Source: Rhodospirillales bacterium (GTDB taxonomy: Bacteria > Pseudomonadota > Alphaproteobacteria > Rhodospirillales > Casp-alpha2). From it: DNA of 64,000 nt. The stretch spans positions 1,758-65,757 of the forward strand of contig JAEPMA010000015.1 in the NCBI GenBank assembly GCA_017644185.1. Direction: 5' to 3'. Position 1 is the stretch's first letter. Each line of letters begins with the position of its first letter. Below are positions 19,674 through 26,646 of this stretch, in pieces. Both the position numbers and the translations under genes were made by a program. Below the pieces are notes generated by a model. That model was not told where the DNA came from. It saw only the letters and a list, made by a program, of their open reading frames with translations, and did no database searches.

Positions 19674-19838
19674 TCACGACATGCTGAGGGCGACCGACGC
19701 GACGGCAACGACCGCGGCGACGGTCCCGAGACACAGTGCGTAGTAGGTGCCGCGTCCGCGCGAGCCCTGGCGCATCTCGGATGTCTTCAGGTCTTCTGGC
19801 TTTTTCTCGGTTGCGGGATTTTTCTCGTAGTCGGTCAT
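19674..19838 (-). CDS. Small membrane protein, 54 residues
   Basis: A minus-strand frame of 54 codons starts MTDYEKNPATEKK and ends with one hydrophobic helix (TYYALCLGTVAAVVAVASVALS). A strong GGAGGT ribosome site precedes the ATG. It lies 109 bp downstream of the SbtA-like permease on the same strand, so they may share a transcript. The charged N-terminal half is followed by a single C-terminal helix with almost no tail. No family is recognised. It could be an accessory peptide of the permease, which is inference. Confidence 0.65.
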   Translation of the reverse strand: MTDYEKNPATEKKPEDLKTSEMRQGSRGRGTYYALCLGTVAAVVAVASVALSMS

Positions 19839-19947
19839 GATTTACCTCCGAGTCATAATCTTGTCTCATTGGCGGCATCGCGACTGCGGCGATAGAAGCC
19901 GATACCCGTGAGGTGGTCAGATAAACCCGGTGTGTAAAGCCCCGGCA

Positions 19948-20910
19948 TCATGGCGCCAGAACCGTCCCAGCAATCCACGCATAGGCCGGAATGCCGATGA
20001 TGATGTTGAAGGGGAAGGTGATCCCCAGCGACAGCGCCGTATAGATCGCCGGATTGACGTCCGGCATCGCGATCCGCATCGCCGCGGGGACGGCGATGTA
20101 GGACGCCGACGCCGCCAGCGTCATCAGCAACACCGCGTTCCCGACCGAGAGGCCGGTCATGAACGCCGCCACCAGCCCCAGCGATGCCCCGCTCATCGGC
20201 ATGATCACCCCGAAGCTCAACGAGCCCGGCGACAGTACCCGCCGGTCGCGCCGCAACCCGTCCCCCGTCTTCAACCCCATATCGAGTAGGAACAGGCACA
20301 ACACCCCCTGCAGCGGATCGAAGAAGAACGGCGCGACGATTGCGCCCCCTTCGGCGCCGATAAGCGCACCGATCACCATCGCCCCGAGGATCAGGAAGAT
20401 GCTCTCGTTAAAAACGACGACTTTCAAAATCTGGCGCCCGGGCGCCGGCGTCATGCCGCCGCGTCCGGAAAGGGCCAGGCCCGATGCGATGGCTGGGGCC
20501 TCCATCAATGCGGCGACCGCGACCATCCCGGCGGCAAACACGATCCCCGCTTCCCCCAGTACCGTGCTTGCGGCGATGAACGTCACGATGCTGATCGATC
20601 CGTAGTGCGCGGCGATCGCCCCGGCCTCGCGCCTTTCGAAAGAGGTCATCATGCGGAGCAGTAAGAAGGCGATCACCGGCATGGCGAAACTGAGCATCAC
20701 CCCGGACACCGACGCGCCCAGGATTTCCCCCACCCCCTCTTTCGAGATCGCAACCCCGCCCTTCAGGCCAATCGCCGCCAATAGATAGAGAGATATGCCT
20801 TTGGAGAAATTCTCGGAGACACGGACGTCCACGGTGCAGAGAGCCCCCGCCAGTCCGAGCGCGAAAAACAAAACAGGTGCCGATAACAGCGTCGAAAGTA
20901 CCAAGTCCAT
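19948..20910 (-). CDS. SbtA-type sodium-dependent bicarbonate transport family permease
   Basis: The 320-residue inner-membrane protein has about ten hydrophobic segments in two inverted halves, typical of the SBT family whose cyanobacterial member SbtA imports bicarbonate with sodium. Family-like glycine-rich segments (LYLLAAIGLKGGVAI; FLLDMGLKTG) are visible. The ATG at 20910 is chosen with AGGAGG upstream; a TTG three codons earlier is too close to that site. Whether this member moves bicarbonate is unknown. No SbtB/PII-like gene is adjacent. Its leader carries hairpins and its promoter is back-to-back with a small HTH gene. Confidence 0.85.
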   Translation of the reverse strand: MDLVLSTLLSAPVLFFALGLAGALCTVDVRVSENFSKGISLYLLAAIGLKGGVAISKEGVGEILGASVSGVMLSFAMPVIAFLLLRMMTSFERREAGAIAAHYGSISIVTFIAASTVLGEAGIVFAAGMVAVAALMEAPAIASGLALSGRGGMTPAPGRQILKVVVFNESIFLILGAMVIGALIGAEGGAIVAPFFFDPLQGVLCLFLLDMGLKTGDGLRRDRRVLSPGSLSFGVIMPMSGASLGLVAAFMTGLSVGNAVLLMTLAASASYIAVPAAMRIAMPDVNPAIYTALSLGITFPFNIIIGIPAYAWIAGTVLAP

Positions 20911-20933
20911 TTTCGTCAAAACCTCCTCTTCGA

Positions 20934-20972
20934 CAAAAAAAGACCCCGGTGCTTGCGCCGCCGGGGTCCTAA
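20934..20972 (-). terminator. Terminator-like hairpin directly upstream of the permease start (possible attenuator)
   Basis: On the minus strand GACCCCGG...CCGGGGTC folds into a strong hairpin followed by seven T residues, ending only about 25 bases before the permease start codon. In that position it would prevent permease expression unless it is regulated. Confidence 0.7.
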
Positions 20973-21014
20973 TGGCTGGCCCGAAATCGGGCCACCTCCA
21001 AATTCAACATCAAC
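20973..21014 (-). other. Possible leader peptide MLNLEVARFRASH
   Basis: On the minus strand ATG at about 21014 opens a 13-codon frame, MLNLEVARFRASH, whose TAG abuts the terminator hairpin. A stem (GGCCCGAAATCGGGCC) overlaps the frame. The geometry is that of ribosome-mediated attenuation, but the ribosome site is weak and no run of one amino acid is obvious. Confidence 0.35.
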
Positions 21015-21052
21015 GAGTGGCCCCGCCACCAAGGCCCCGCCCCCCGACCGGG

Positions 21053-21080
21053 ACAAAAAAATAACGCCGGCATGGGCGTT
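21053..21080 (-). terminator. Second terminator-like hairpin in the permease leader
   Basis: On the minus strand AACGCC-CATGCC-GGCGTT is followed by ATTTTTTT. It lies upstream of the first hairpin in the same leader, so two intrinsic terminators appear in tandem before the permease gene. Confidence 0.55.
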
Positions 21081-21126
21081 TTGTTGCGGGGGCATCTGAG
21101 TCGGCGGGGATGCTACAAACATGATT

Positions 21127-21152
21127 AAACTGCTATAAACTGATAAAAACTG
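21127..21152. repeat. Three AAACTG direct repeats at exact 10-bp spacing
   Basis: AAACTG occurs at 21127, 21137 and 21147, one helical turn apart. It lies over the predicted start of permease transcription and upstream of the HTH gene promoter. It looks like a site for a protein that binds head to tail. Confidence 0.7.
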
Positions 21153-21155
21153 ACG

Positions 21156-21185
21156 TATACATACTCAACCATGCTTAAAAGTCAA
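21156..21185 (-). promoter_or_regulatory. Predicted permease promoter
   Basis: On the minus strand TTGACT (21185-21180) is followed, after 17-18 bp, by a weak -10 (TGTATA/ATGTAT). Its -35 is four bases from the -35 of the divergent HTH gene. Confidence 0.5.
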
Positions 21186-21189
21186 CGCA

Positions 21190-21219
21190 TAGACATCAAA
21201 TTCGTTCACCGTGTATAAT
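21190..21219 (+). promoter_or_regulatory. Predicted HTH-gene promoter
   Basis: TAGACA (21190-21195) and a consensus TATAAT (21214-21219) are separated by 18 bp, 28 bases before the TTG start of the HTH gene. Confidence 0.65.
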
Positions 21220-21247
21220 TTTGAGATTCCGAACGAGGGAGGATTCG

Positions 21248-21478
21248 TTGCTATCCAAACCGATGCTGACGATTCATGAGGTTGCCACGCTGCTGAAGAT
21301 GCGTGAGAGCACGGTGCGGGCGTGGATCAACGACGGGCAGCTTCGCGCCGTCAAGTTCGGCCGGGACTGGCGTGTCGCGCAGCGCGATCTCGAGGCGTAT
21401 CTGAACGCCCACGCCAACCGGGAGCCCGCCCCGGACGAGCTTGCGGGATCCGGCAAGGACGGCGATCAGCGCCCCTGA
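21248..21478 (+). CDS. Small excisionase-family (MerR-like) HTH DNA-binding protein
   Basis: It is 76 residues and almost entirely one winged HTH of the excisionase/HTH_17 type: LTIHEVATLLKMRESTVRAWINDGQLRA followed by the wing KFGRDWRVAQRDLEAYL. A TTG at 21248 is the chosen start because GAGGGAGG stands five bases ahead and the -10 box is 28 bases upstream; the earlier TTG at 21221 is too close to the promoter. BldC-like stand-alone proteins of this fold bind direct repeats head to tail, and AAACTG repeats lie in its own upstream region. It is more likely a transcription factor than a phage excisionase, since no phage genes are nearby. Confidence 0.85.
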   Translation: MLSKPMLTIHEVATLLKMRESTVRAWINDGQLRAVKFGRDWRVAQRDLEAYLNAHANREPAPDELAGSGKDGDQRP

Positions 21479-21488
21479 ACGGTCTCAA

Positions 21489-21674
21489 CTATCCCCTGAT
21501 CAGCCAGACGATGATGACCCCCGCCGCCGCCGCCCCAAGGCCGAAGGCCCTGAGGATCGACACCGGCTGACCGATGACGTTGAGCATCATTTTCTTCATG
21601 GCGTTCGGGAACAGCGCATAGCAAACGCCCTCGATCACGATGGCGAGACCGAGGGCGGTTAGGAACTCTGTCAT
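21489..21674 (-). CDS. DUF2065 family membrane protein
   Basis: The 61-residue protein has two hydrophobic helices (FLTALGLAIVIEGVCYALFP; FGLGAAAAGVIIVWLI) joined by a short basic loop with NAMKKM. This matches the DUF2065 family, commonly encoded just after hflC in proteobacteria. Function is unknown. It starts 27 bp past hflC and is probably the last gene of hflK-hflC-DUF2065. Confidence 0.88.
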   Translation of the reverse strand: MTEFLTALGLAIVIEGVCYALFPNAMKKMMLNVIGQPVSILRAFGLGAAAAGVIIVWLIRG

Positions 21675-21701
21675 ATCGATCCTTGATCGAGGTCAGAGGA
21701 A

Positions 21702-22574
21702 CTATTGCTGAGGCTTCGGCGTCGCCTCGTTGAAGTAGCGGAAGAACTCGCTGTCGGGTGACAACACCATCGTGGTGCCGTCATCGAACGCGCCTTCGTA
21801 GGCTTCCATCGAACGGTAGAAGTTGAAGAACTCCGGATCCTTGCCGAACGCGTCACCAAGGATTTTGTTCTTCGTCCCCTCGCCTTCACCGCGCAGGATC
21901 TGAGATTCCCGGTTGGCCTCGGCGAGGATCACCGTCCGCTGGCGGTCGGCTTCGGCCTGAATGGTCAGCTTCTGCTCTTCACCCTGGGCGCGGATTTCAG
22001 CGGCCTGGGCGACACGGTCGGAGCGCATCCGGTTATAGACCGATTGCAAGGTCGCATCCGGAAGGTCGGTGCGGCCGATCCGCAGATCGACAAGCTCGAC
22101 CCCGAAGTTCGGCGCCTGGGTTTTCAGGATCTGGAAAATCTGATCCATCACCTCGACGCGCTTCGGCGAAAGCATCTGCGCGAGCGAGACTTTCGCGACC
22201 TCGGCACGGACGGCGGAGTTCAGCTGAGAGCCGAACACCTGGCGGAAGTTGCGGTCCGTCTGGGCCGCCTTCAGGAACTCCAGCGGATCGACGATTTTAT
22301 ACCGTGCGAAGCTGTCGACGTTGACGCGCTTCTGGTCCGCGAGAAGGACTTCCTGCGACTGTGGATCGAGATCGAGGATGCGGCGGTCGAAGTAACGCAC
22401 GTTCTGGATGAACGGGATCTTGAACTTCAGACCCGGTTCGCGTTCGACCCGCACCGGATTACCGAACTGCAGCACTAGCGCCTGCTGGGTCTGGTGGACG
22501 GTAAACGCGGCGCTGTAGAAGGCGATCCCCGCGACGATGACGAGGATACCAAGGATGGCCATGGACTTTTTCAT
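21702..22574 (-). CDS. hflC: HflC, FtsH protease modulator
   Basis: SPFH/prohibitin-family protein that forms a cage with HflK around the FtsH protease at the inner membrane and limits its access to substrates. It is 290 residues, with an N-terminal anchor (about residues 5-25), the SPFH domain (QQALVLQFGNPVRVEREPG...) and a long Ala/Glu-rich helix near RAQGEEQKLTIQAEADRQ. Its ATG overlaps the stop of hflK by one base (TAATG), indicating coupled translation. Confidence 0.96.
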   Translation of the reverse strand: MKKSMAILGILVIVAGIAFYSAAFTVHQTQQALVLQFGNPVRVEREPGLKFKIPFIQNVRYFDRRILDLDPQSQEVLLADQKRVNVDSFARYKIVDPLEFLKAAQTDRNFRQVFGSQLNSAVRAEVAKVSLAQMLSPKRVEVMDQIFQILKTQAPNFGVELVDLRIGRTDLPDATLQSVYNRMRSDRVAQAAEIRAQGEEQKLTIQAEADRQRTVILAEANRESQILRGEGEGTKNKILGDAFGKDPEFFNFYRSMEAYEGAFDDGTTMVLSPDSEFFRYFNEATPKPQQ

Positions 22575-23692
22575 TACTGGCTCCCTCCGCTCTTCTTCTG
22601 GAGTTCATTCAACGGCAGGTACGGAACCACGCCCTGGCCGCCTTCGGCGCCCTTGTCGATGATGATCTTGTTGGAGCGTCTCAGGACTTCCTGCATCCGC
22701 TCCAGGAACAGACGGCGGGTCGTCACGTCCTTGGCGGTCTGATAGGTCTCGTAGACCGACAGGAAGCGGGCGGCTTCACCCTCGGCTTCCTTGATCACCT
22801 GCTCTTTATAGGCTTTCGCCGCGGCGACGCGCTTCTCCGCTTCACCTTTGGCGCGCGGCAGGATGTCGTTCTTATAGGCGTTCGCTTCGTTGACGGCGCG
22901 TTCCTGGTCCTGTTTGGCCCGCTGCACGTCGTTGAACGCGTCGATCACTTCCTGCGGCGGGTCGGCGACCTGCAGCTTGGTCTGGGTGATCAGGATACCT
23001 GCGCCGTAGTCGTCGAGAATCTTCTGCAGAAGGGCCTGCGTGTCGGATTCAACTTTCTGACGGCCGGTCGTCAGCACGGTTTCCAGCGAGGCCTGGCCGA
23101 CCACTTCACGAAGCGCACTTTCGGCGGCGATCTTCACGGTGCCTTCGGGGTCGCGGATGTTGAACAGGAAGTTCGCCGCGTCCTTGATCTGCCACTGAAT
23201 ATCGAAATCGATGTCGACGACGTTCTGGTCGCCGGTCAGCATCAGGCTTTCGGTCGGCACGTCGCGGTTGGCGCGGCTGCCGCCACCCTCGCCGCGATAG
23301 CCGATCTGGATCGTGTTCACGCGCGTCACGTTGGGGGTATAGACCGTACCGATCGGCGACGGCATCCAGTAGTTCAGACCGGGCTGGGTCTGCTGCACGT
23401 ACTGGCCGAACAGAAGTTCGACACCCTGCTGTTCCGGCTGCACGCGGTAGAAACCGCTGCCGAGCCAGATCGCGAAGACGGCGATGAGGATGAGGACGAT
23501 GCCCTTGGCACCACCCGGGCCGCCGGGCAGAAGGCGTTTCACCTTCTCCTGCGCGCGGCGCAGCGTCTCTTCGAGGTCGGGGGGCTGCATGCCACCGCCG
23601 CCGCCACCGGGTCTGCCTGGACCGCCACTGCCCCAAGGGCCCTGACCGCCGCCTCCGCCGCCCCAGGGGCCGCCTTGTTTATTCCACGCCAT
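22574..23692 (-). CDS. hflK: HflK, FtsH protease modulator
   Basis: Partner of HflC. The 372-residue protein has a Gly/Pro-rich cytoplasmic N-terminus (about residues 7-35, including runs of glycine), a membrane anchor near residues 63-80, the SPFH domain, and a long helical region with DVQRAKQDQERAVNEANAYK. Such glycine-rich N-termini are typical of HflK. It diverges from mrp across 246 bp that contain nested inverted repeats. Confidence 0.96.
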   Translation of the reverse strand: MAWNKQGGPWGGGGGGQGPWGSGGPGRPGGGGGGMQPPDLEETLRRAQEKVKRLLPGGPGGAKGIVLILIAVFAIWLGSGFYRVQPEQQGVELLFGQYVQQTQPGLNYWMPSPIGTVYTPNVTRVNTIQIGYRGEGGGSRANRDVPTESLMLTGDQNVVDIDFDIQWQIKDAANFLFNIRDPEGTVKIAAESALREVVGQASLETVLTTGRQKVESDTQALLQKILDDYGAGILITQTKLQVADPPQEVIDAFNDVQRAKQDQERAVNEANAYKNDILPRAKGEAEKRVAAAKAYKEQVIKEAEGEAARFLSVYETYQTAKDVTTRRLFLERMQEVLRRSNKIIIDKGAEGGQGVVPYLPLNELQKKSGGSQ

Positions 23693-23763
23693 GTATCATC
23701 CTACCCTTGCTTTTCACCCGTCCGGTCTGCATGCATATGCGGGCCGTCGGCCTTCACTTGTAA

Positions 23764-23818
23764 TCTCGCCCGATGAGGTTAATTAAGTCACGTTAACTCA
23801 AGTTAACAAAGGGCGAGA
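23764..23818. promoter_or_regulatory. Nested inverted repeats between hflK and mrp
   Basis: CTCGCCC (23765-23771) and GGGCGAG (23811-23817) enclose GTTAAC-TCAA-GTTAAC (23792-23807). The AT-rich inner palindrome lies in the divergent promoter zone and may be an operator or a cruciform. No regulator is identified. Confidence 0.45.
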
Positions 23819-23938
23819 CGGCGGTTGGCGTTATATGACAGCCGCGCCGCCGTTACAAACATAGTCGGTATATTCGGTGACTGATACAGTCATCGAAAAC
23901 CACCACAGATATCGGTTTGAATTGGAGAGTTTGCAACC

Positions 23939-25081
23939 ATGTCCGAGATCACCAAAGACGACATCCTCGAAGCGCTTGGGGGCGTCATCGATCCGATCAG
24001 CGGCAAGGACGTCGTCAGCGCCGGCATAATCCAGGGATTGCAGACCAAGGACGGCAACGTCGCCTTCGCGATCGAGGTCCCCGCTGAGCGTGGCGCCGAG
24101 ATGGAACCTCTCAGGAAGGAAGCCGAAAACACCGTCTTCGCGCTGTCCGGCGTGGTCTCGGCGACGGTGGTGCTGACGGCCGAGCGCCCGCAGGGAACGT
24201 CCGGGAGCCAGCCGCAACCTCAAGGCGGCGCCGCGCCATCGAAACCCGCCGGCCCGGCACAACAGCAAGGCGCGGACCTTCTTCCCGGCGTCAAATCGAT
24301 CATCGCCGTGGCGTCGGGCAAGGGCGGTGTCGGCAAATCGACGACCGCGGTCAACATCGCTCTCGGCCTCGCGGCAGGCGGGCATTCGGTCGGACTTCTG
24401 GATGCGGATATCTACGGCCCCTCGATGCCGCGCATGATGGGGATATCGGGCCGCCCGAACTCGGCCGACGGCAAGACCCTCGACCCGATGCAGAACTACG
24501 GCATCAAGGTGATGTCGATCGGCTTCATGATTGATGAAGAGACGCCGATGATCTGGCGCGGCCCGATGGTGCAGTCGGCCCTCGAACAGATGATGCGCGA
24601 CGTCAATTGGGGGGAATTGGACGTTTTAGTGGTCGACATGCCGCCGGGCACCGGCGATGCGCAACTGACGATGGCGCAACGGGTCCCGTTGACGGGGGCG
24701 GTCATCGTCTCCACCCCCCAGGACATCGCGCTTCTGGATGCGCGCAAGGGCCTCAACATGTTCAGGAAAGTGGACGTGCCGGTGTTCGGCGTCGTCGAGA
24801 ACATGAGCTACTTCCTGTGCCCGGATAACAACAAGCGCTACGACATCTTTGGGCACGGCGGCGCCAAGAAGGAAGCCGAGCGCATGGGCGTCGACTTCCT
24901 GGGCGAAGTCCCCATCGAGATCGATATCCGCGAAATGTCGGACAAGGGCACGCCCATCACCGTCGCCGCCCCGGAAAGCCAGAGTGCGGAAAACTACCGC
25001 ACCATCGCCGGCAAGGTGTGGGACAAGATCGAAAAAGCCACCGGCGGCGAAAGCCGCGCCCCCAAGATCGTCATTCAGTAA
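23939..25081 (+). CDS. mrp: Mrp/NBP35-family iron-sulfur cluster carrier ATPase
   Basis: P-loop ATPase of the ApbC/Mrp family that carries Fe-S clusters to apoproteins. It is 380 residues, with an N-terminal MIP18/DUF59 domain (about 1-82), a Gln/Pro-rich linker (85-112), then the MinD-like ATPase with the Walker A GKGGVGKST at 127-135 and DMPPGTGDAQ. The C-terminal CxxC pair used by other Mrp proteins to hold the cluster is not present: the segment reads SYFLCPDNNKRYDIFG with one Cys. It diverges from hflKC. Confidence 0.94.
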   Translation: MSEITKDDILEALGGVIDPISGKDVVSAGIIQGLQTKDGNVAFAIEVPAERGAEMEPLRKEAENTVFALSGVVSATVVLTAERPQGTSGSQPQPQGGAAPSKPAGPAQQQGADLLPGVKSIIAVASGKGGVGKSTTAVNIALGLAAGGHSVGLLDADIYGPSMPRMMGISGRPNSADGKTLDPMQNYGIKVMSIGFMIDEETPMIWRGPMVQSALEQMMRDVNWGELDVLVVDMPPGTGDAQLTMAQRVPLTGAVIVSTPQDIALLDARKGLNMFRKVDVPVFGVVENMSYFLCPDNNKRYDIFGHGGAKKEAERMGVDFLGEVPIEIDIREMSDKGTPITVAAPESQSAENYRTIAGKVWDKIEKATGGESRAPKIVIQ

Positions 25082-25092
25082 GGCGTGTCGAC

Positions 25093-25653
25093 GTGACCGT
25101 CCGCCCGCACCTGCTTAAAGCGATGGCCCGGGCGGTGGCGTTTTCGGGCGTCCTTTTTGCGCTCACGACTGCGGCGCAGGCCGAAACCGTGGTCGCGCTG
25201 CCCGGCGCCGAATGCAAGGAAGTCAGGGCGACGCTGGAACTCTACGTACCCATCGCGCCCGGCTTCCGCCAACTCGAAATGCCGTTCCCCGAAAACGACG
25301 AGAAAATCCAGGGCACGCTCTGCCGTCTCGTCGCGGTGGGGACCGGGGTTCATGTCGAGAACGAGCGCATCCGCACCCTTCAGGACATGCAGGGCTATGT
25401 GAAGGGCGCACTTGTCGAGGCCGGCTGGAAGGCGACGGCCCAAACCGAACGCTTCAAGGGCAAATCCAAACACGGCCGCCACGTCTTCGCGCTGACCCGC
25501 AACAACGCGATCTGCGTCACCACGATCCAGGTGGGCATGGTGCCGGGCGTCGAGACGCCGCGCGGCGCGATGGAAGACGGGACGATCTATCTGGGATCGT
25601 TAAAACCCCACCAGCGCGAGTGGTGGGTGGCGGTCGATTGCTTCCATTTCTGA
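25093..25653 (+). CDS. Exported protein of unknown function, 186 residues
   Basis: A signal peptide (AVAFSGVLFALTTAAQA) precedes a 155-residue mature domain with two pairs of cysteines (ECKE, TLCRL, AICVT, VDCFHF) that could form disulfides. The start is a GTG at 25093 with AAGG about nine bases ahead, or the ATG at 25123; either leaves the signal peptide intact. It begins 11 bp after mrp and may be co-transcribed. No family is recognised. Confidence 0.7.
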   Translation: MTVRPHLLKAMARAVAFSGVLFALTTAAQAETVVALPGAECKEVRATLELYVPIAPGFRQLEMPFPENDEKIQGTLCRLVAVGTGVHVENERIRTLQDMQGYVKGALVEAGWKATAQTERFKGKSKHGRHVFALTRNNAICVTTIQVGMVPGVETPRGAMEDGTIYLGSLKPHQREWWVAVDCFHF

Positions 25654-25664
25654 ATCTCTCCACG

Positions 25665-25819
25665 CGTCATCCCGGGCATTATCCGAGCCAAAGCCGTTAG
25701 GCTTTGTGTGCGAGGGGTATGACCCGGGACCCATGCGACCGTGAAACAACAATGGGTCCCGGATCGCAGGCTTTCCCGGCCTCGCTCTCGCTCCGGGGAA
25801 ATCCGCGTCCGGGATGACG
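25665..25819. repeat. Palindromic repeat, family B (inverted ends CGTCATCCCGG)
   Basis: A 155-bp element is bounded by CGTCATCCCGG and its inverted copy CCGGGATGACG. It contains inner GACCCGGGACCCATG and ATGGGTCCCGGATC arms. The whole 25654-25841 gap is this element and its edges, with no gene inside. Confidence 0.75.
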
Positions 25820-25841
25820 AAACGGGAGTTTTCGACGCCCC

Positions 25842-26468
25842 TTATTGCCGCCGGACCGGCGGGTAGTACTGCGGCGCTTCGGTACGTTCATACATGCCGT
25901 AGTCGCGGGTGACTTCGAACAGGCGGAAATATGCCGTCGTTGGATCGGCGAACAGACTATTCCCGAATTCAAGCCCGGCCTCGAGATCCGGCACGTCGAC
26001 CAGATGCGCGAACACGCCGTCCCGATAGACGCTGGCGAACTTATCCCCCGTCCAATCCGTCTTGACCGGCAAATCAGGATTTTTCGATTCCGATGCGACG
26101 ACGTACGTCGGCGGGCGTCTTTCAGGGTCGTTGTAGGGCGATAACCGTTCCGGTTTCCACACCGAACCATCCGTCTTTTGCTCATGAAGGACCTGAGAGA
26201 CCCTGATCCGGTAGTCGGAGAAAACCTCGTCCCGGCCGGTCTCCTGAACCTTGTGATGCGCGTGATCGACACGCCACGCGACCAAAGCGCCTTCGTCCTG
26301 CCAGATCTGGTAGGACAGGATGAGGTTGTCGCGGGTCAGGCTTTTGAAGCGGTCGATGAACAGGCACCCGCCCATCGCATCCAGCTTGGGCCTGAGCGCG
26401 GCGGCCAGGTCAAGGTACTGATCGACCCGCCCCTCCTTGATCTGCACTTCGAAACACAACGACAGCAT
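25842..26468 (-). CDS. Antibiotic biosynthesis monooxygenase (ABM)-domain protein
   Basis: The 208-residue protein has an N-terminal ABM-type ferredoxin-like domain: MLSLCFEVQIKEGRVDQYLDL, then FIDRFKS and a YQIWQDEGALVAWR segment with a HAHHK motif. A second, less clear half contains FASVYRDGVFAHLVD and may be a repeat of the fold. Such proteins range from small cofactor-free oxygenases to stress proteins, so no substrate is assigned. It stands alone between repeats. Confidence 0.75.
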   Translation of the reverse strand: MLSLCFEVQIKEGRVDQYLDLAAALRPKLDAMGGCLFIDRFKSLTRDNLILSYQIWQDEGALVAWRVDHAHHKVQETGRDEVFSDYRIRVSQVLHEQKTDGSVWKPERLSPYNDPERRPPTYVVASESKNPDLPVKTDWTGDKFASVYRDGVFAHLVDVPDLEAGLEFGNSLFADPTTAYFRLFEVTRDYGMYERTEAPQYYPPVRRQ

Positions 26469-26599
26469 GGCGTTTCCTCCCGTGTCCGGATCAGGCAGTC
26501 AAACCGCGCACGGGTTCTGAGGCAAGGGCCATTTGTCCCGCCGCACCGGCACCAATTCGTTTCCTGTACGAATGTCATCCCGGCGAGACCACCGTTCAA

Positions 26600-26628
26600 C
26601 GTCACCCTGAACTCGATTCAGGGTGACG
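26600..26628. repeat. Palindromic repeat, family C
   Basis: CGTCACCCTGAA and TTCAGGGTGACG form a near-perfect hairpin around CTCGA, repeating the left arm of the element at 14552. A family B fragment (GTCATCCCGG) begins 27 bp earlier. The 26469-26646 gap holds no gene. On the minus strand it could terminate nothing, since it lies past the patatin stop, but it may do so for transcripts from upstream. Confidence 0.65.
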
Positions 26629-26646
26629 AAAGAGGGATCAGCCCCC

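Noticed and set aside
21248-21478. Phage excisionase and prophage at 21 kb
   Set aside because: No integrase, attachment site or phage structural gene is nearby; flanking genes are core (hflKC). A stand-alone transcription factor is more likely.
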